A stretch of DNA of 64,000 nucleotides from UBA1858 sp963976865 (GTDB lineage: Bacteria; Pseudomonadota; Gammaproteobacteria; UBA4575), in the NCBI GenBank assembly GCA_963976865.1, contig CAXBLY010000007.1, positions 54,668 through 118,667 of the forward strand, read 5' to 3'. This document shows, in pieces, positions 37,744-46,559 of this stretch. A program made the position numbers and the translations under genes. Each line of letters begins with the position of its first letter. The stretch's first letter is position 1. The notes under the pieces are model-generated. The model did not search any database and was not told where the DNA came from. It saw nothing but the letters and a program-made list of their open reading frames with translations.

Positions 37744-38964
37744 ATGCGAATATTGTTTCTGTCTCATTACTTTCCGCCAGAGGTGAACGCACCGGCGACG
37801 CGCACCTATGAGCATTGCAAACAATGGGTTGATCATGGGCATCAAGTGACAGTGATTTCATGTACACCGCATCACCCAATGGGGAAAGTCTACCCGGGGT
37901 ACAAGAACAGGTTTTATCAGGTAGAAGAAAAAGACGGCATTAAAGCTATTAAAGTGCTGACCTATGTTACCGCCAACTCAGGTTTTTTAAAACGCACCTG
38001 GAATTATGTGTTTTATATGTTAATGGTAACTTTGATTGCACCCTTTATTTCAAAAGCCGATGTGGTTATCTCAACCTCACCTCAGTTCTTTAATGGCCTG
38101 GCAGGTTATTTTGTTTCAAGAATTAAACGCTGTCCGTGGGTGCTGGAAATTCGTGACTTGTGGCCGGAATCAATCCTGGCTGTTGGTGCGATAAAAAATA
38201 AATCAGCGATCAGGCTATTAGAATGGCTGGAAAAGTTTGTTTATCGTAAGGCAGATCACATTGTTCCTGTGACATTTTCATTTAAACGCCACATAGAAAA
38301 CCACGGGGGCGATGCGAATAAAATTACCGTGATAAGAAATGGCGTTAATTTTGATATGTTTAAACTGCAGGAAAGGAATCATGAATATGCACGTTCTGTC
38401 GGTGTTGAGAATAAGTTTGTTGCTTCCTATGTGGGCACACATGGCATGGCGCATGGGCTAAACGTGATTCTGGATGCAGCAGAAAAACTAAAACACAAAC
38501 CAGAAATTGCATTTTTAATGATTGGTGACGGTGCCGAAAAAGAAAAACTGTTGGCTGAAAGGAATCGTCGTCAGTTGGATAATGTCATTATGCTTGAGCA
38601 ACAACCCAAACAGAAAATGCCTGATATCTGGTCAATTTCAGATGTCAGTCTGGTGTTATTGAAAAAGCAGGATTTATTTCTGACGGTAATTCCATCCAAA
38701 ATATTTGAAACCATGGCAATGAAAAAGCCCATCATCCTGGGTGTGCGCGGGGAATCACAAGCATTAATCGAAGAAGGCAATGCGGGTATCTGTATTGAAC
38801 CTGAAAATGTAGATGAACTGGTCGCCGCTGTAATTAAACTGTCTGAAGACTCTCAGGCGTATAATAATTATGCGGAAAATGGCTATGAATACGTTCAGCA
38901 GCACTTTGACCGTAAAAAGCTGGCTGATCAGTTCGAAAAGATTCTTGTGAATCTGGCGAAATGA
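37744..38964 (+). CDS. Glycosyltransferase family 4 protein, WbuB-like
   Basis: GT-B glycosyltransferase of 406 residues similar to WbuB and other aminosugar transferases. N-terminus LFLSHYFPPEVNAPATRTYEHC is the hallmark of this subgroup; WVLEIRDLWPESILAVGAI, NKITVIRNGVNFDMF and PSKIFETMAMKKPIILGVRG (donor-site region) also fit. Its stop codon ends one base before the stop of the convergent sucD gene. No initiating sugar-phosphate transferase is in view, so the locus is incomplete without genes elsewhere. Confidence 0.92.
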   Translation: MRILFLSHYFPPEVNAPATRTYEHCKQWVDHGHQVTVISCTPHHPMGKVYPGYKNRFYQVEEKDGIKAIKVLTYVTANSGFLKRTWNYVFYMLMVTLIAPFISKADVVISTSPQFFNGLAGYFVSRIKRCPWVLEIRDLWPESILAVGAIKNKSAIRLLEWLEKFVYRKADHIVPVTFSFKRHIENHGGDANKITVIRNGVNFDMFKLQERNHEYARSVGVENKFVASYVGTHGMAHGLNVILDAAEKLKHKPEIAFLMIGDGAEKEKLLAERNRRQLDNVIMLEQQPKQKMPDIWSISDVSLVLLKKQDLFLTVIPSKIFETMAMKKPIILGVRGESQALIEEGNAGICIEPENVDELVAAVIKLSEDSQAYNNYAENGYEYVQQHFDRKKLADQFEKILVNLAK

Positions 38965-39831
38965 TTACCTGTTGAGAATCTTTGTTACCGTCTCGCCAAT
39001 ACCGGCGAGTGTTCTTACTGTATGTACTCCGGCATTTTCCAATGCCTTGTATTTGTCTTCTGCTGTGCCTTTGCCGCCACTAATAATGGCGCCTGCATGG
39101 CCCATGCGTTTACCGGCAGGTGCGCTGGCACCAGCAATGTAACTGACAATGGGTTTGGTGACTGCTGTTTGTATAAATTCGGCTGCTTCTTCTTCTGCAG
39201 TGCCGCCAATTTCACCCACCATGACAATGACATCAGTGTCCTGGTCGTGTTCAAACATGGTTAAACATTCAATAAAATCCAGACCATGAATTGGATCACC
39301 ACCAATACCGATACAGGTTGACTGGCCATGGTCACTAGTCTGATTTACGGCAACGTAGGTTAGGGTGCCGGATCGCGAGACAATGCCCACATTACCTGCC
39401 TTGTGAATGGAACCAGGCATGATGCCAATCTTGCATTGATCAGGTGTAATGATGCCAGGGCAGTTCGGTCCGATTAATAATGAGCTGCTGGTGTCAAGAA
39501 TGTCACTGACCGGAATCATATCCTGCACAGGAATACCTTCAGTGATGCAAACAATTAAGGGTATTTCAGCTTCAACGGCTTCCAGAATTGCATCTGCTGC
39601 AAAGGCGGCAGGAACATAAATAACCGTGGCATCAATGGCATGGTATCGCGTGGCTTCGTTGACAGTGTTGTACACAGGTAAATCAAGGTGCGTGTGGCCG
39701 CCTTTGCCCGGTGTTACGCCAGCAATAATTTTACTGCCGTATTCCAGTCCCTGTTGGGTATGAAATGTTCCCACACTTCCGGTAATGCCCTGGCAAAGTA
39801 TTTGTGTGTACTCATCAATTAATACGCTCAT
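38965..39831 (-). CDS. sucD: Succinyl-CoA synthetase alpha subunit
   Basis: CoA-binding and phosphohistidine subunit of the TCA-cycle enzyme that interconverts succinyl-CoA and succinate. The 288-residue protein has the CoA-binding region QGITGSVGTFHTQQGLEYG (near residues 14-32), GPNCPGIITP, and the active-site His245 in GKRMGHAGAIISGG. It overlaps sucC by 4 bases. Its 3' end abuts the glycosyltransferase gene with no gap. Confidence 0.97.
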   Translation of the reverse strand: MSVLIDEYTQILCQGITGSVGTFHTQQGLEYGSKIIAGVTPGKGGHTHLDLPVYNTVNEATRYHAIDATVIYVPAAFAADAILEAVEAEIPLIVCITEGIPVQDMIPVSDILDTSSSLLIGPNCPGIITPDQCKIGIMPGSIHKAGNVGIVSRSGTLTYVAVNQTSDHGQSTCIGIGGDPIHGLDFIECLTMFEHDQDTDVIVMVGEIGGTAEEEAAEFIQTAVTKPIVSYIAGASAPAGKRMGHAGAIISGGKGTAEDKYKALENAGVHTVRTLAGIGETVTKILNR

Positions 39832-40997
39832 GATTTTGTACCCGCTTTTTCAATGGCCAGTTTGGCACCTTCGGTGAGGTTGCTAACGGCAGTGATTAAT
39901 TCATGTTTGCCTTTCAGGATTTCTTCACCCTTTTCAGCGTTAGTGCCCTGCAATAATACGACAACGGGTAAAGTAAGTTCTGTTTCTTCCAATGCCTGCA
40001 GGATGCCTTCGGCGATAACGTCACAACGTACGATGCCTCCAAAGATGTTGACGAAAATGGAGCGAACACTTTCATCGTCAATTAGTAAATTAAATGCCTG
40101 GGTTACACGCTGGGCGGTGGTGTTTCCGCCAACGTCCAGAAAGTTTGCGGGTTCCCCGCCGTGATGTTTGATTAAGTCCATCGTGGCCATGGCGAGTCCG
40201 GCGCCGTTAACAATGCAGCCAATACTTCCTTCCAGTTTTACGTAGTTAAGGTCATGCTGCTTGGCTTTTAACTCAATAGGGTTTTCCTGGCTTGTATCTT
40301 TCAGAGACGCTATTTTTTTATGCCGGAATAATGCGTTGTCATCGAAATTCATTTTTGCATCGAGTGCTAATAGTGAATCATCGTCTGAAACAATAAGCGG
40401 GTTAATTTCAATTAAAGAAGCATCGCTATCAAGAAACAGGGTATACATCTGTTTAAGGATATGTGAAAACTGCTTGAACTGGGCGTTGTTAAGCTGCAGA
40501 TTCTGCGCAAGCAGACGGCAGTGATATCCCTGTACTCCCGATGTTTTATGAATATTTACTGATGATATTTTCTCGGGAGTTGTTTCAGCAACTTCTTCGA
40601 TATTTACGCCGCCTTCTGCTGAAGCAATGGCAGTGATTTTTCTGCTGGCTCTGTCAATGAGCAGACTCAAATACATTTCCTGCTTGATTTCGGCAGGTTT
40701 TTCTACAAGCAGCGTATTGATGGGTAACCCGGCAGCATCGGTTTGTTTTGTGACTAGCCTGGTTCCCATGAGGGTGTCTATTTGTTGCTTGAGCTCTTCC
40801 TTATTGTGTGTCCAGAGAATCCCGCCTGCTTTGCCACGCCCGCCGGCATGGACCTGTGCTTTGACGATCCATGACTCACCGCCAAAGTTAGAGACAAATT
40901 TCTCGATGCTATCACCCTTGGTAAAAACTTCACTTCTGGGGACAGGGATTTCGTAGCTATGAAGCAGACGCTTGGATTGATATTCGTGGATATACAC
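39828..40997 (-). CDS. sucC: Succinyl-CoA synthetase beta subunit
   Basis: ATP-grasp subunit that binds nucleotide and succinate. Length 389 residues. Seen: HEYQSKRLLHSYEIPVP at the start, the nucleotide loop AGGRGKAGG (residues 51-59), LIEINPLIVSDDDSLLALDAK in part, GSIGCIVNGAGLAMATMDL, and FVNIFGGIVRCDVIAEGI. sucC-sucD order with 4-base overlap indicates an operon. No other TCA-cycle genes are adjacent. Confidence 0.97.
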   Translation of the reverse strand: MYIHEYQSKRLLHSYEIPVPRSEVFTKGDSIEKFVSNFGGESWIVKAQVHAGGRGKAGGILWTHNKEELKQQIDTLMGTRLVTKQTDAAGLPINTLLVEKPAEIKQEMYLSLLIDRASRKITAIASAEGGVNIEEVAETTPEKISSVNIHKTSGVQGYHCRLLAQNLQLNNAQFKQFSHILKQMYTLFLDSDASLIEINPLIVSDDDSLLALDAKMNFDDNALFRHKKIASLKDTSQENPIELKAKQHDLNYVKLEGSIGCIVNGAGLAMATMDLIKHHGGEPANFLDVGGNTTAQRVTQAFNLLIDDESVRSIFVNIFGGIVRCDVIAEGILQALEETELTLPVVVLLQGTNAEKGEEILKGKHELITAVSNLTEGAKLAIEKAGTKS

Positions 40998-41070
40998 TGT
41001 GGGTCTCGAGCTTGGAGGTTAATTTTGCGTAACATTAACACAGAGTGATGCATGGTTCTCCAGTAAATTT

Positions 41071-41885
41071 ATAAGATGAATTGTTAGTCGTCTCAGTGGT
41101 GCATTGAGGGATCTGTGAGGAAGATTCAGTGTCGCTGGATTCCCGCCTGCGCGGGAATGACGTGGGGTGTTTGCCGGAATGAAGCGGCTCGCAGGAACAA
41201 CATGGGGTGGTTTCAGGATTGAAGCAGTGCGCAGGAATGACGTGGGGTGTTTGCCGGAATGAAGCAGTGCACAGGAATGATGTGGGGGTGTTTGCGGAAA
41301 CGATGAGATGGTATCGAGAAATGAGAATAATATGGAAACATGTATGTGTAAGTGCAGGTAGCTAATGAGTTCTTGAGCGGTTCAACTGTATATTAATAAG
41401 ATGAATTGTTAGTCGTCTTAGTGGTGCATTGAGGGATCTGTGCTGGAAGATTCAGTGTCGCTGGATTCCCGCCTGCGCGGGAATGACGTGGGGGTGCTTG
41501 CGGGATTGGAGCAGTGCGCAGGAATGACGTGGGAGTGTTTACGGGAATGAAGCGGCTCGCGGGAATGACGTGGGAGTGTTTGCGGGATTGGAGCAGTGCG
41601 CAGGAATGACGTGAGGGTGTTTGCGGGATTGGAGCAGTGCGCAGGAATGACGTGGGAGTGCTTGCGGGATTGGAGCAGTGCGCAGGAATGACGTGGGAGT
41701 GTTTACGGGAATGAAGCGGCTCGCGGGAATGACGTGGGAGTGTTTGTGGGAATGAAGCAGTGCGTGGAAATAACGTGGTTACAGGAATGATTAGATGGTA
41801 TTGGTTTGCTGTTTTGTGCACATGCCAATGCGCACATATATCTTTTGCGCACCATTGTCATTCCCGCGCAGGCGGGAATCCAGTA
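41071..41885. repeat. Duplicated leader plus 40/41-bp tandem repeats upstream of GIY-YIG gene
   Basis: A leader of about 85 bases (starting ATAAGATGAATTGTTAGTCG) occurs at 41071 and 41396, each ending in a complete core ATTCCC-GCCTGCGC-GGGAAT. After the first, GAATGACGTGGG-type units recur at 41155, 41195, 41235 and 41275 (40-bp period; the second is decayed). After the second they recur at 41481, 41522, 41563, 41604, 41645, 41686 and 41727 (exact 41-bp period). A normal core ATTCCC-GCGCAGGC-GGGAAT lies at about 41859-41878, just before the next gene. The open frame across the region gives only periodic peptide. Confidence 0.9.
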
Positions 41886-41895
41886 GATTTAAAAC

Positions 41896-42186
41896 ATGGA
41901 GAAATTGCCTTGTGTTTACATAGTGACTAACAAAAAGAATGGTACGCTTTACATAGGCGTTACCACTCAGCTCAAACAGAGAATATGGCAACATAAAGAA
42001 AAAGTCGTAAGTAGCTTTAGTCAAAAATATAAATTGAATTTACTGGTGTACTACGAACTTCATGAGTCAATTGAAAGTGCAATTGTTCGGGAGAAACAAA
42101 TGAAGAAGTGGAATCGACAATGGAAACTGCAATTAATCTTTAAGTTCAACCCGCAATGGTCAGATCTGTATCTGGAATTATTCTAA
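41896..42186 (+). CDS. Small GIY-YIG nuclease-domain protein
   Basis: A 96-residue protein consisting of one GIY-YIG domain, as in the YhbQ/UPF0213 group. Seen: VYI (residues 7-9) and YIG (19-21) strands, catalytic Arg29 (LKQRIWQHK), Glu66 (IVREKQMKKWNR) and the conserved KKWNR. All key residues appear intact, so it could be an active nuclease; the substrate is unknown. It has no nearby partner genes. A complete palindromic repeat ends about 17 bases before the ATG, and repeats resume about 70 bases after the stop. Confidence 0.88.
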   Translation: MEKLPCVYIVTNKKNGTLYIGVTTQLKQRIWQHKEKVVSSFSQKYKLNLLVYYELHESIESAIVREKQMKKWNRQWKLQLIFKFNPQWSDLYLELF

Positions 42187-42257
42187 TCGGTTAATTGGTT
42201 GTAATTTGTATTCAGGTGATACGGTAAATTTTGTATGAGTAAATTGAGTATGACTGG

Positions 42258-42953
42258 ATCCCCGTTGTCACGGGGATGACGTATTAGCCGGAATTCACAA
42301 CATCGATATGCTGCGACTACTGCAAACCCGTGACAGTCGTCATTCCCGCGCAGGCGGGAATCCAGCGGTGATTCGGGTTTGAATGTTGTTAAGGTATCAA
42401 CAGCAGTTTTGGCTATTGGCTGGATCCCCGTTGTCACGGGGATGACGAATTATCAGTGACTAGACGAATATGCAGAAGACGCGTTTGTTGAAATGATTCG
42501 TGAAGTTTTTCATCTGCATGATCAAAGATTCCGTCATTCCCGCGCAGGCGGGAATCCAGCGGTGATTCGGGTTTGAGTGTTGTTAAGGTATCAACAGCAG
42601 TTTTGGCTATTGGCTGGATCCCCATTGTCACGGGGATGACGAATTAGCAGTGACTAGACGAATATGCAGAAGATGGGCTTGTTGAAATGATGCGTGAAGT
42701 TTTTCATCTGCATGATCTACAGATACCCGTCATTCCCGCGCAGGCGGGAATCCAGCGGTGATTCGGGCTTGAATGTTGTTAAGGTATCAACAGCAGTTTT
42801 GGCTATTGGCTGGATCCCCACCTGCACGGAATGACGAATTATCAGTGACTAGACGAATATGCAGAAGACGCGTTTGTTGAAATGATGCGTGAAGTTTTTC
42901 ATCTGCATGATCAAGGATGCCGTCATTCCCGCGCAGGCGGGAATCCAGTCAAT
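42258..42953. repeat. Palindromic repeat array with ~195-bp period
   Basis: The 789-base gap between the GIY-YIG and NlpC/P60 genes is mostly repeat. ATTCCC-GCGCAGGC-GGGAAT cores start at 42342, 42536, 42732 and 42925 (spacing 194, 196, 193). Inverted ATCCCC-GTTGTCAC-GGGGAT or ATTGTCAC variants lie between them (first at 42258-42277). The filler repeats TATCAACAGCAGTTTTGGCT and GAAGTTTTTCATCTGCATGA. One inverted core near 42814 has decayed (CACCTGCACGGAATG). Confidence 0.93.
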
Positions 42954-42975
42954 CTAAATAAGTGAACACTGATTA

Positions 42976-43524
42976 TTAATGCAGGCTGGCAACTTTAATT
43001 AGTCGTTGACGCCAGTAAGGGTCGTTGATATTTGCGTATGTCACGTAGCTTCCGGACTTGGGTGCGTGAATGAATTGATCATTGCCGGCATAGATACCGA
43101 CATGGGAAATGCTGTTACCATAAATGCGAAAGAACAGTATGTCACCAGGACTGGCAGATGCTAATTCTTTGGCAGGGCGGTGACGTGCCTGTTGTTTAGT
43201 CGTACGTGGGACTGCAATGTCTAATTGCCGATGTGTGTAGTAGACTAGCCCGCTGCAGTCGAATCCTTTTGGTGATGCGCCACCATACTTGTATGGCGAT
43301 CCGATGAGTGATTCTGCAATCGATACAATTTGACTGCCTGTTGAATATTGCAAAGGGGTTGAGCGTTTGTAAGGTTGGGTAGAGGAATTGTTCTGGGTGT
43401 GAGAAGTGGATGCTGGCTTTTCCGGGGAAGAAGAACACCCCGTCAGTACCATAATTGCCATGAACATAAAACTATAGGCTAGTACATTTCTGATTAACTG
43501 AAACTGTGATTCCGCATTTCTCAT
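42976..43524 (-). CDS. NlpC/P60 family lipoprotein (predicted peptidoglycan endopeptidase)
   Basis: Predicted outer-membrane lipoprotein that cleaves peptidoglycan peptides, similar to Spr/MepS and NlpC. With the ATG at 43524 (182 residues) it has a signal peptide and lipobox LTGC (Cys30). The catalytic triad is visible: Cys90 (GFDCSGLVYY), His141 (SHVGIYAG) and His153 (FIHAPKSG). Upstream in-frame ATGs at 43536 and 43581 are possible but would lengthen the region before the signal peptide. Divergent from rlmD. Confidence 0.9.
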   Translation of the reverse strand: MRNAESQFQLIRNVLAYSFMFMAIMVLTGCSSSPEKPASTSHTQNNSSTQPYKRSTPLQYSTGSQIVSIAESLIGSPYKYGGASPKGFDCSGLVYYTHRQLDIAVPRTTKQQARHRPAKELASASPGDILFFRIYGNSISHVGIYAGNDQFIHAPKSGSYVTYANINDPYWRQRLIKVASLH

Positions 43525-43684
43525 AGGGCTCAACATTACAGAATTATTCTTGCATGATCTATAAGAACAGTTAAGTGGCAATATTCTTCCGATTTTATAC
43601 GCTATTTTATTCTAACTATGTAATTTTTGTGACCGGGTTAAAGTTATTCCCGTAAACAGTGACATCTAAACTAATGATAAAACC

Positions 43685-45001
43685 ATGAGTAATGCAAAGG
43701 GAATTAACGAAGCAAATATTGTTGATATAACGCTGGAAGGCAAGGGCGTGGCTGACCAGGAAGGGAAAGTAGTTTTTGTTCCATTCACGATCACAGGTGA
43801 GCGGGTCACGTTTGAGCATGCCAGACGAAAGAAAAATTATGATGAAGCTAAACTGATTGAAGTACTGGAAGCCTCTTCAGACAGAGTGGTACCTCAATGT
43901 GAATACTTTACTCATTGTGGTGGCTGTTCAATTCAGCATATTTCTGAACAGGCGCAGGTACAGTTTAAGCAGAAGGCAGTACTGGATACCTTAACGCGTA
44001 TTGGCAAAATGGCGCCTGAAAATGTGATGCCACCAGTGCTAGACAAAGCGTGGGGGTATAGACGCCGTGCGCGCCTGGCTGTGAAATTTGTCGCCAAAAA
44101 AGGCCGGGCACTGGTAGGTTTTAGAGAATATAGCGCGCCTTACGTGGCGGATATGTGGAGTTGTGAGGTACTGCATCCTAATATTGCGGGTTTGATCAAA
44201 CCATTGTCAGAGATGATCTCGCAGTTTTCAATTAAGGATAAAGTACCGCAAGTGGAATGCAGCGTGGCAGAGAATGCGACAGCGCTGGTATTTAGAGTGC
44301 TGGCAGAACCTTCAGATGAAGATATCGACAGGCTTGCAGAATTTGCGAAACAGTATTCAGTGCGCGTTTATTTGCAGACTAAAGGGCCTTCAACAGTCGC
44401 GCCTTTAAATAATGAAATCTTTGAGCCGCCGTTGGCTTATTCACTGCCGCCTTTTGACATCCGGATTGAGTTTCTGCCAATAGATTTTATTCAGGTACAT
44501 AATGAGATTAACCAAAAGATGGTGCAGCAGGCTATTGAATGGTTACAGCTGGATGAGAGCCAGCATATTTTAGATCTGTTTTGTGGTCTGGGTAATTTTA
44601 GTTTGCCGGTTGCCAGGCATGTGGCAAACGTATTGGGTATTGAGGGCGATGACAATCTGGTTGATCGTGCGCGGCATAATGCGCATATCAATAACATCGC
44701 TAATGTGGAATTCAGAAAAGAAAACCTGTTTGACGTGAATGACAAGTGTGAGTGGCTGTCGAATAAATGGGATGCAGTCATTATTGATCCACCACGTGCA
44801 GGTGCGCGAGAAGTAGTAGAGTTAATATCCAGAGTTGATCCGAAAAAGATTTTATATATTTCCTGCCACCCCGGAACACTGGCCAGAGATGCCGATGTGC
44901 TTGTGAATACTCTGGGTTACCGTATGTTAAAAATGAATGTACTCAACATGTTTCCTCATACAGGGCATGTGGAAACGATGGCGTTATTTGTTAAGGGTTA
45001 A
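43685..45001 (+). CDS. rlmD: 23S rRNA (uracil-1939-C5)-methyltransferase
   Basis: SAM-dependent methyltransferase of the RlmD/RumA type. The 438 residues include an N-terminal TRAM domain (about 10-65), the iron-sulfur cysteines Cys72, Cys78 and Cys81 (CEYFTHCGGC) plus one later (DMWSCEVLHP), the SAM motif LDLFCGLGNFSLPVAR, the DPPRAGA motif, and the nucleophile region YISCHPGTLARD. Family members usually have SCNP; here it is SCHP, a small change next to the catalytic Cys. The stop is followed by a repeat array. Confidence 0.95.
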   Translation: MSNAKGINEANIVDITLEGKGVADQEGKVVFVPFTITGERVTFEHARRKKNYDEAKLIEVLEASSDRVVPQCEYFTHCGGCSIQHISEQAQVQFKQKAVLDTLTRIGKMAPENVMPPVLDKAWGYRRRARLAVKFVAKKGRALVGFREYSAPYVADMWSCEVLHPNIAGLIKPLSEMISQFSIKDKVPQVECSVAENATALVFRVLAEPSDEDIDRLAEFAKQYSVRVYLQTKGPSTVAPLNNEIFEPPLAYSLPPFDIRIEFLPIDFIQVHNEINQKMVQQAIEWLQLDESQHILDLFCGLGNFSLPVARHVANVLGIEGDDNLVDRARHNAHINNIANVEFRKENLFDVNDKCEWLSNKWDAVIIDPPRAGAREVVELISRVDPKKILYISCHPGTLARDADVLVNTLGYRMLKMNVLNMFPHTGHVETMALFVKG

Positions 45002-45034
45002 TTAGAACTGTTAAAGGAACATTAGCCGCTTCAG

Positions 45035-45545
45035 CCATTGGCTGGATCCCCGTTGTCACGGGGATGACGTATTAAACGGGGATGACGAATTAGCCGGAAT
45101 TAATAACGTAGATTAGCTGTGACTACTGTCAGCCCATGACGATCGTCATTCCCGCGCAGGCGGGAATCCAGCGGTGTTTCGGGTTTTGAGTGTAGTCAAA
45201 GGATCGCCTGGAACTTCAGCCATTGGCTGGATCCCCGTTGTCACGGGGATGACAGATATTTAAAGAACCGTCATTCCCGCGCAGGCGGGAATCCAGCGGT
45301 GATTCGGGTTTGTATGTTGTTAAGGTATCAACAGCAGTTTCAGCCATGGGCTGGATCCCCGTTGTCACGGGGATGACAGATATTTAAAGAACCGTCATTC
45401 CCGCGCAGGCGGGAATCCAGCGGTGTTTTGGGTTTGAGTGTAGCTAAAGGGTCATCAGGAACTTCAGCCATGGGTTGGATCCCCGTTGTCACGGGGATGA
45501 CGTATTAAACGGGGATGACGCATTAAAAAGAATGACGGAAATGCA
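45035..45545. repeat. Palindromic repeat array with ~125-bp period
   Basis: The 555-base gap holds ATTCCC-GCGCAGGC-GGGAAT cores starting at 45148, 45273 and 45397 (spacing 125 and 124), alternating with inverted ATCCCC-GTTGTCAC-GGGGAT cores. Filler includes TTCAGCCATGGGCTGGATCC, GATGACGTATTAAACGGGG, and GACAGATATTTAAAGAACC. No credible gene. Confidence 0.93.
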
Positions 45546-45556
45546 TCATTTGCGGA

Positions 45557-45970
45557 TTAGTTGTCAGATGTATTCGATATCACAGAATGTTTTTTACGAA
45601 AGTTGATGCGGAAAATATTTCCGTTTGGCTCAATGCGGTCGTTTACGATCGTGGTTGGCTTGGTGTTGTAGGGGTCTTCCTTGCGGGTTGAGACGGCATC
45701 AATAAGTGCTTCGTCCTGACAGTTTACCTTGCGAAAATCGCCACGGTAATCTACTTCATCTTCTTGACACAAACGTACGCCTGGTAAAAAACTGGATTCA
45801 TAGACAGTTTTAGATTTAACAGAATACTTGGGTTGCACCTTGGATATTTCTTCCGCAGATGGGGGCGTCTGATTAACGCCTGTCTCTTCTGCAGCGCTGG
45901 CACTGGTGATTAACGTAGAGTAAGCGACTGAGGAAGATAGTAATAGAAAAGCAATTTTAGATGATTTCAT
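45557..45970 (-). CDS. Small exported protein of unknown function
   Basis: A 137-residue protein beginning MKSSKIAFLLLSSSVAYS with a signal peptide predicted to end after TSASA. The ATG at 45970 has GAGG 6 bases upstream, which decides the start over an ATG at 45988. The mature part is polar with two Cys (RLCQEDEVDY and KVNCQDEALID) that could form a disulfide in the periplasm, and a basic C-terminus. I do not recognise the family. It stands alone between a repeat array and the fmdB promoter region, transcribed away from fmdB. Confidence 0.7.
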   Translation of the reverse strand: MKSSKIAFLLLSSSVAYSTLITSASAAEETGVNQTPPSAEEISKVQPKYSVKSKTVYESSFLPGVRLCQEDEVDYRGDFRKVNCQDEALIDAVSTRKEDPYNTKPTTIVNDRIEPNGNIFRINFRKKHSVISNTSDN

Positions 45971-46199
45971 GGTGTACCTCTTCATCATTGTATTGTTAAA
46001 TTATATCATGTTTTAAACTGTTAAAAGCTTAACATTTAGTGAGGTTATTGCCGTTCTGTACGGGTATAAGTGTGACTTGTATAAGCTTATTGATGCCGCT
46101 TATCGAGCTTGTCAGGTTTAGGTGAGAAAGTCGTGCTTCAAGGTTTCGCTGAACGGGTATTTTCGTCCAGGGTAAACCTGCATTGGTGTTAATTGTCCC

Positions 46200-46229
46200 T
46201 TGTTAACTGGCTAACCGGCCCCATATAAT
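46200..46229 (+). promoter_or_regulatory. Sigma-70-type promoter for fmdB-DUF502(-aspS)
   Basis: TTGTTA (46200-46205), an 18-base spacer and TATAAT (46224-46229) lie 31 bases before the fmdB start. The spacing to AAGGAA and ATG leaves a short leader, as expected for a housekeeping operon. The 270 bases upstream hold no gene. Confidence 0.6.
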
Positions 46230-46260
46230 CCCCACCATTGTTATTTAAGGAATTAGTTGC

Positions 46261-46530
46261 ATGCCTATTTACGAATATGAGTGTCAACAATGCGGTCATC
46301 ACCATGAGGCCCTACAGAAGATTAGTGAAGATCCATTGACAGATTGTCCTGCCTGTAATGAAAGCGCGCTGAAAAAATTAATCTCTGCCGCCGGTTTTAG
46401 ATTAAGCGGTAGTGGCTGGTATGAAACGGATTTCAAATCCAGTAATAAGAAAAATTTAGCTAAAAGCGATTCTGAAAGTTCTACGAGTAAGCCAGCGAAG
46501 CCTGAAAAGTCAGCTAAAGCTGATGCATAA
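46261..46530 (+). CDS. FmdB family zinc-ribbon protein
   Basis: Small protein of 89 residues with a CxxC...CxxC zinc ribbon (Cys8, Cys11, Cys29, Cys32) and the family start MPIYEYECQQCG. The C-terminal third is a Lys/Ser/Pro/Ala-rich tail. The biochemical role is unknown; FmdB-type genes are commonly found upstream of a DUF502 gene and aspS, exactly as here, suggesting a housekeeping or regulatory function. Confidence 0.93.
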   Translation: MPIYEYECQQCGHHHEALQKISEDPLTDCPACNESALKKLISAAGFRLSGSGWYETDFKSSNKKNLAKSDSESSTSKPAKPEKSAKADA

Positions 46531-46559
46531 GCCACACTTGTTCAGGTAGAGATAATAGC

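Noticed and set aside
41393..41821. 142-codon minus-strand frame with HSRKHSHVIPA repeats
   Set aside because: It is the translation of the 41-bp tandem repeat, whose period keeps cycling frames; no start signal and no family.
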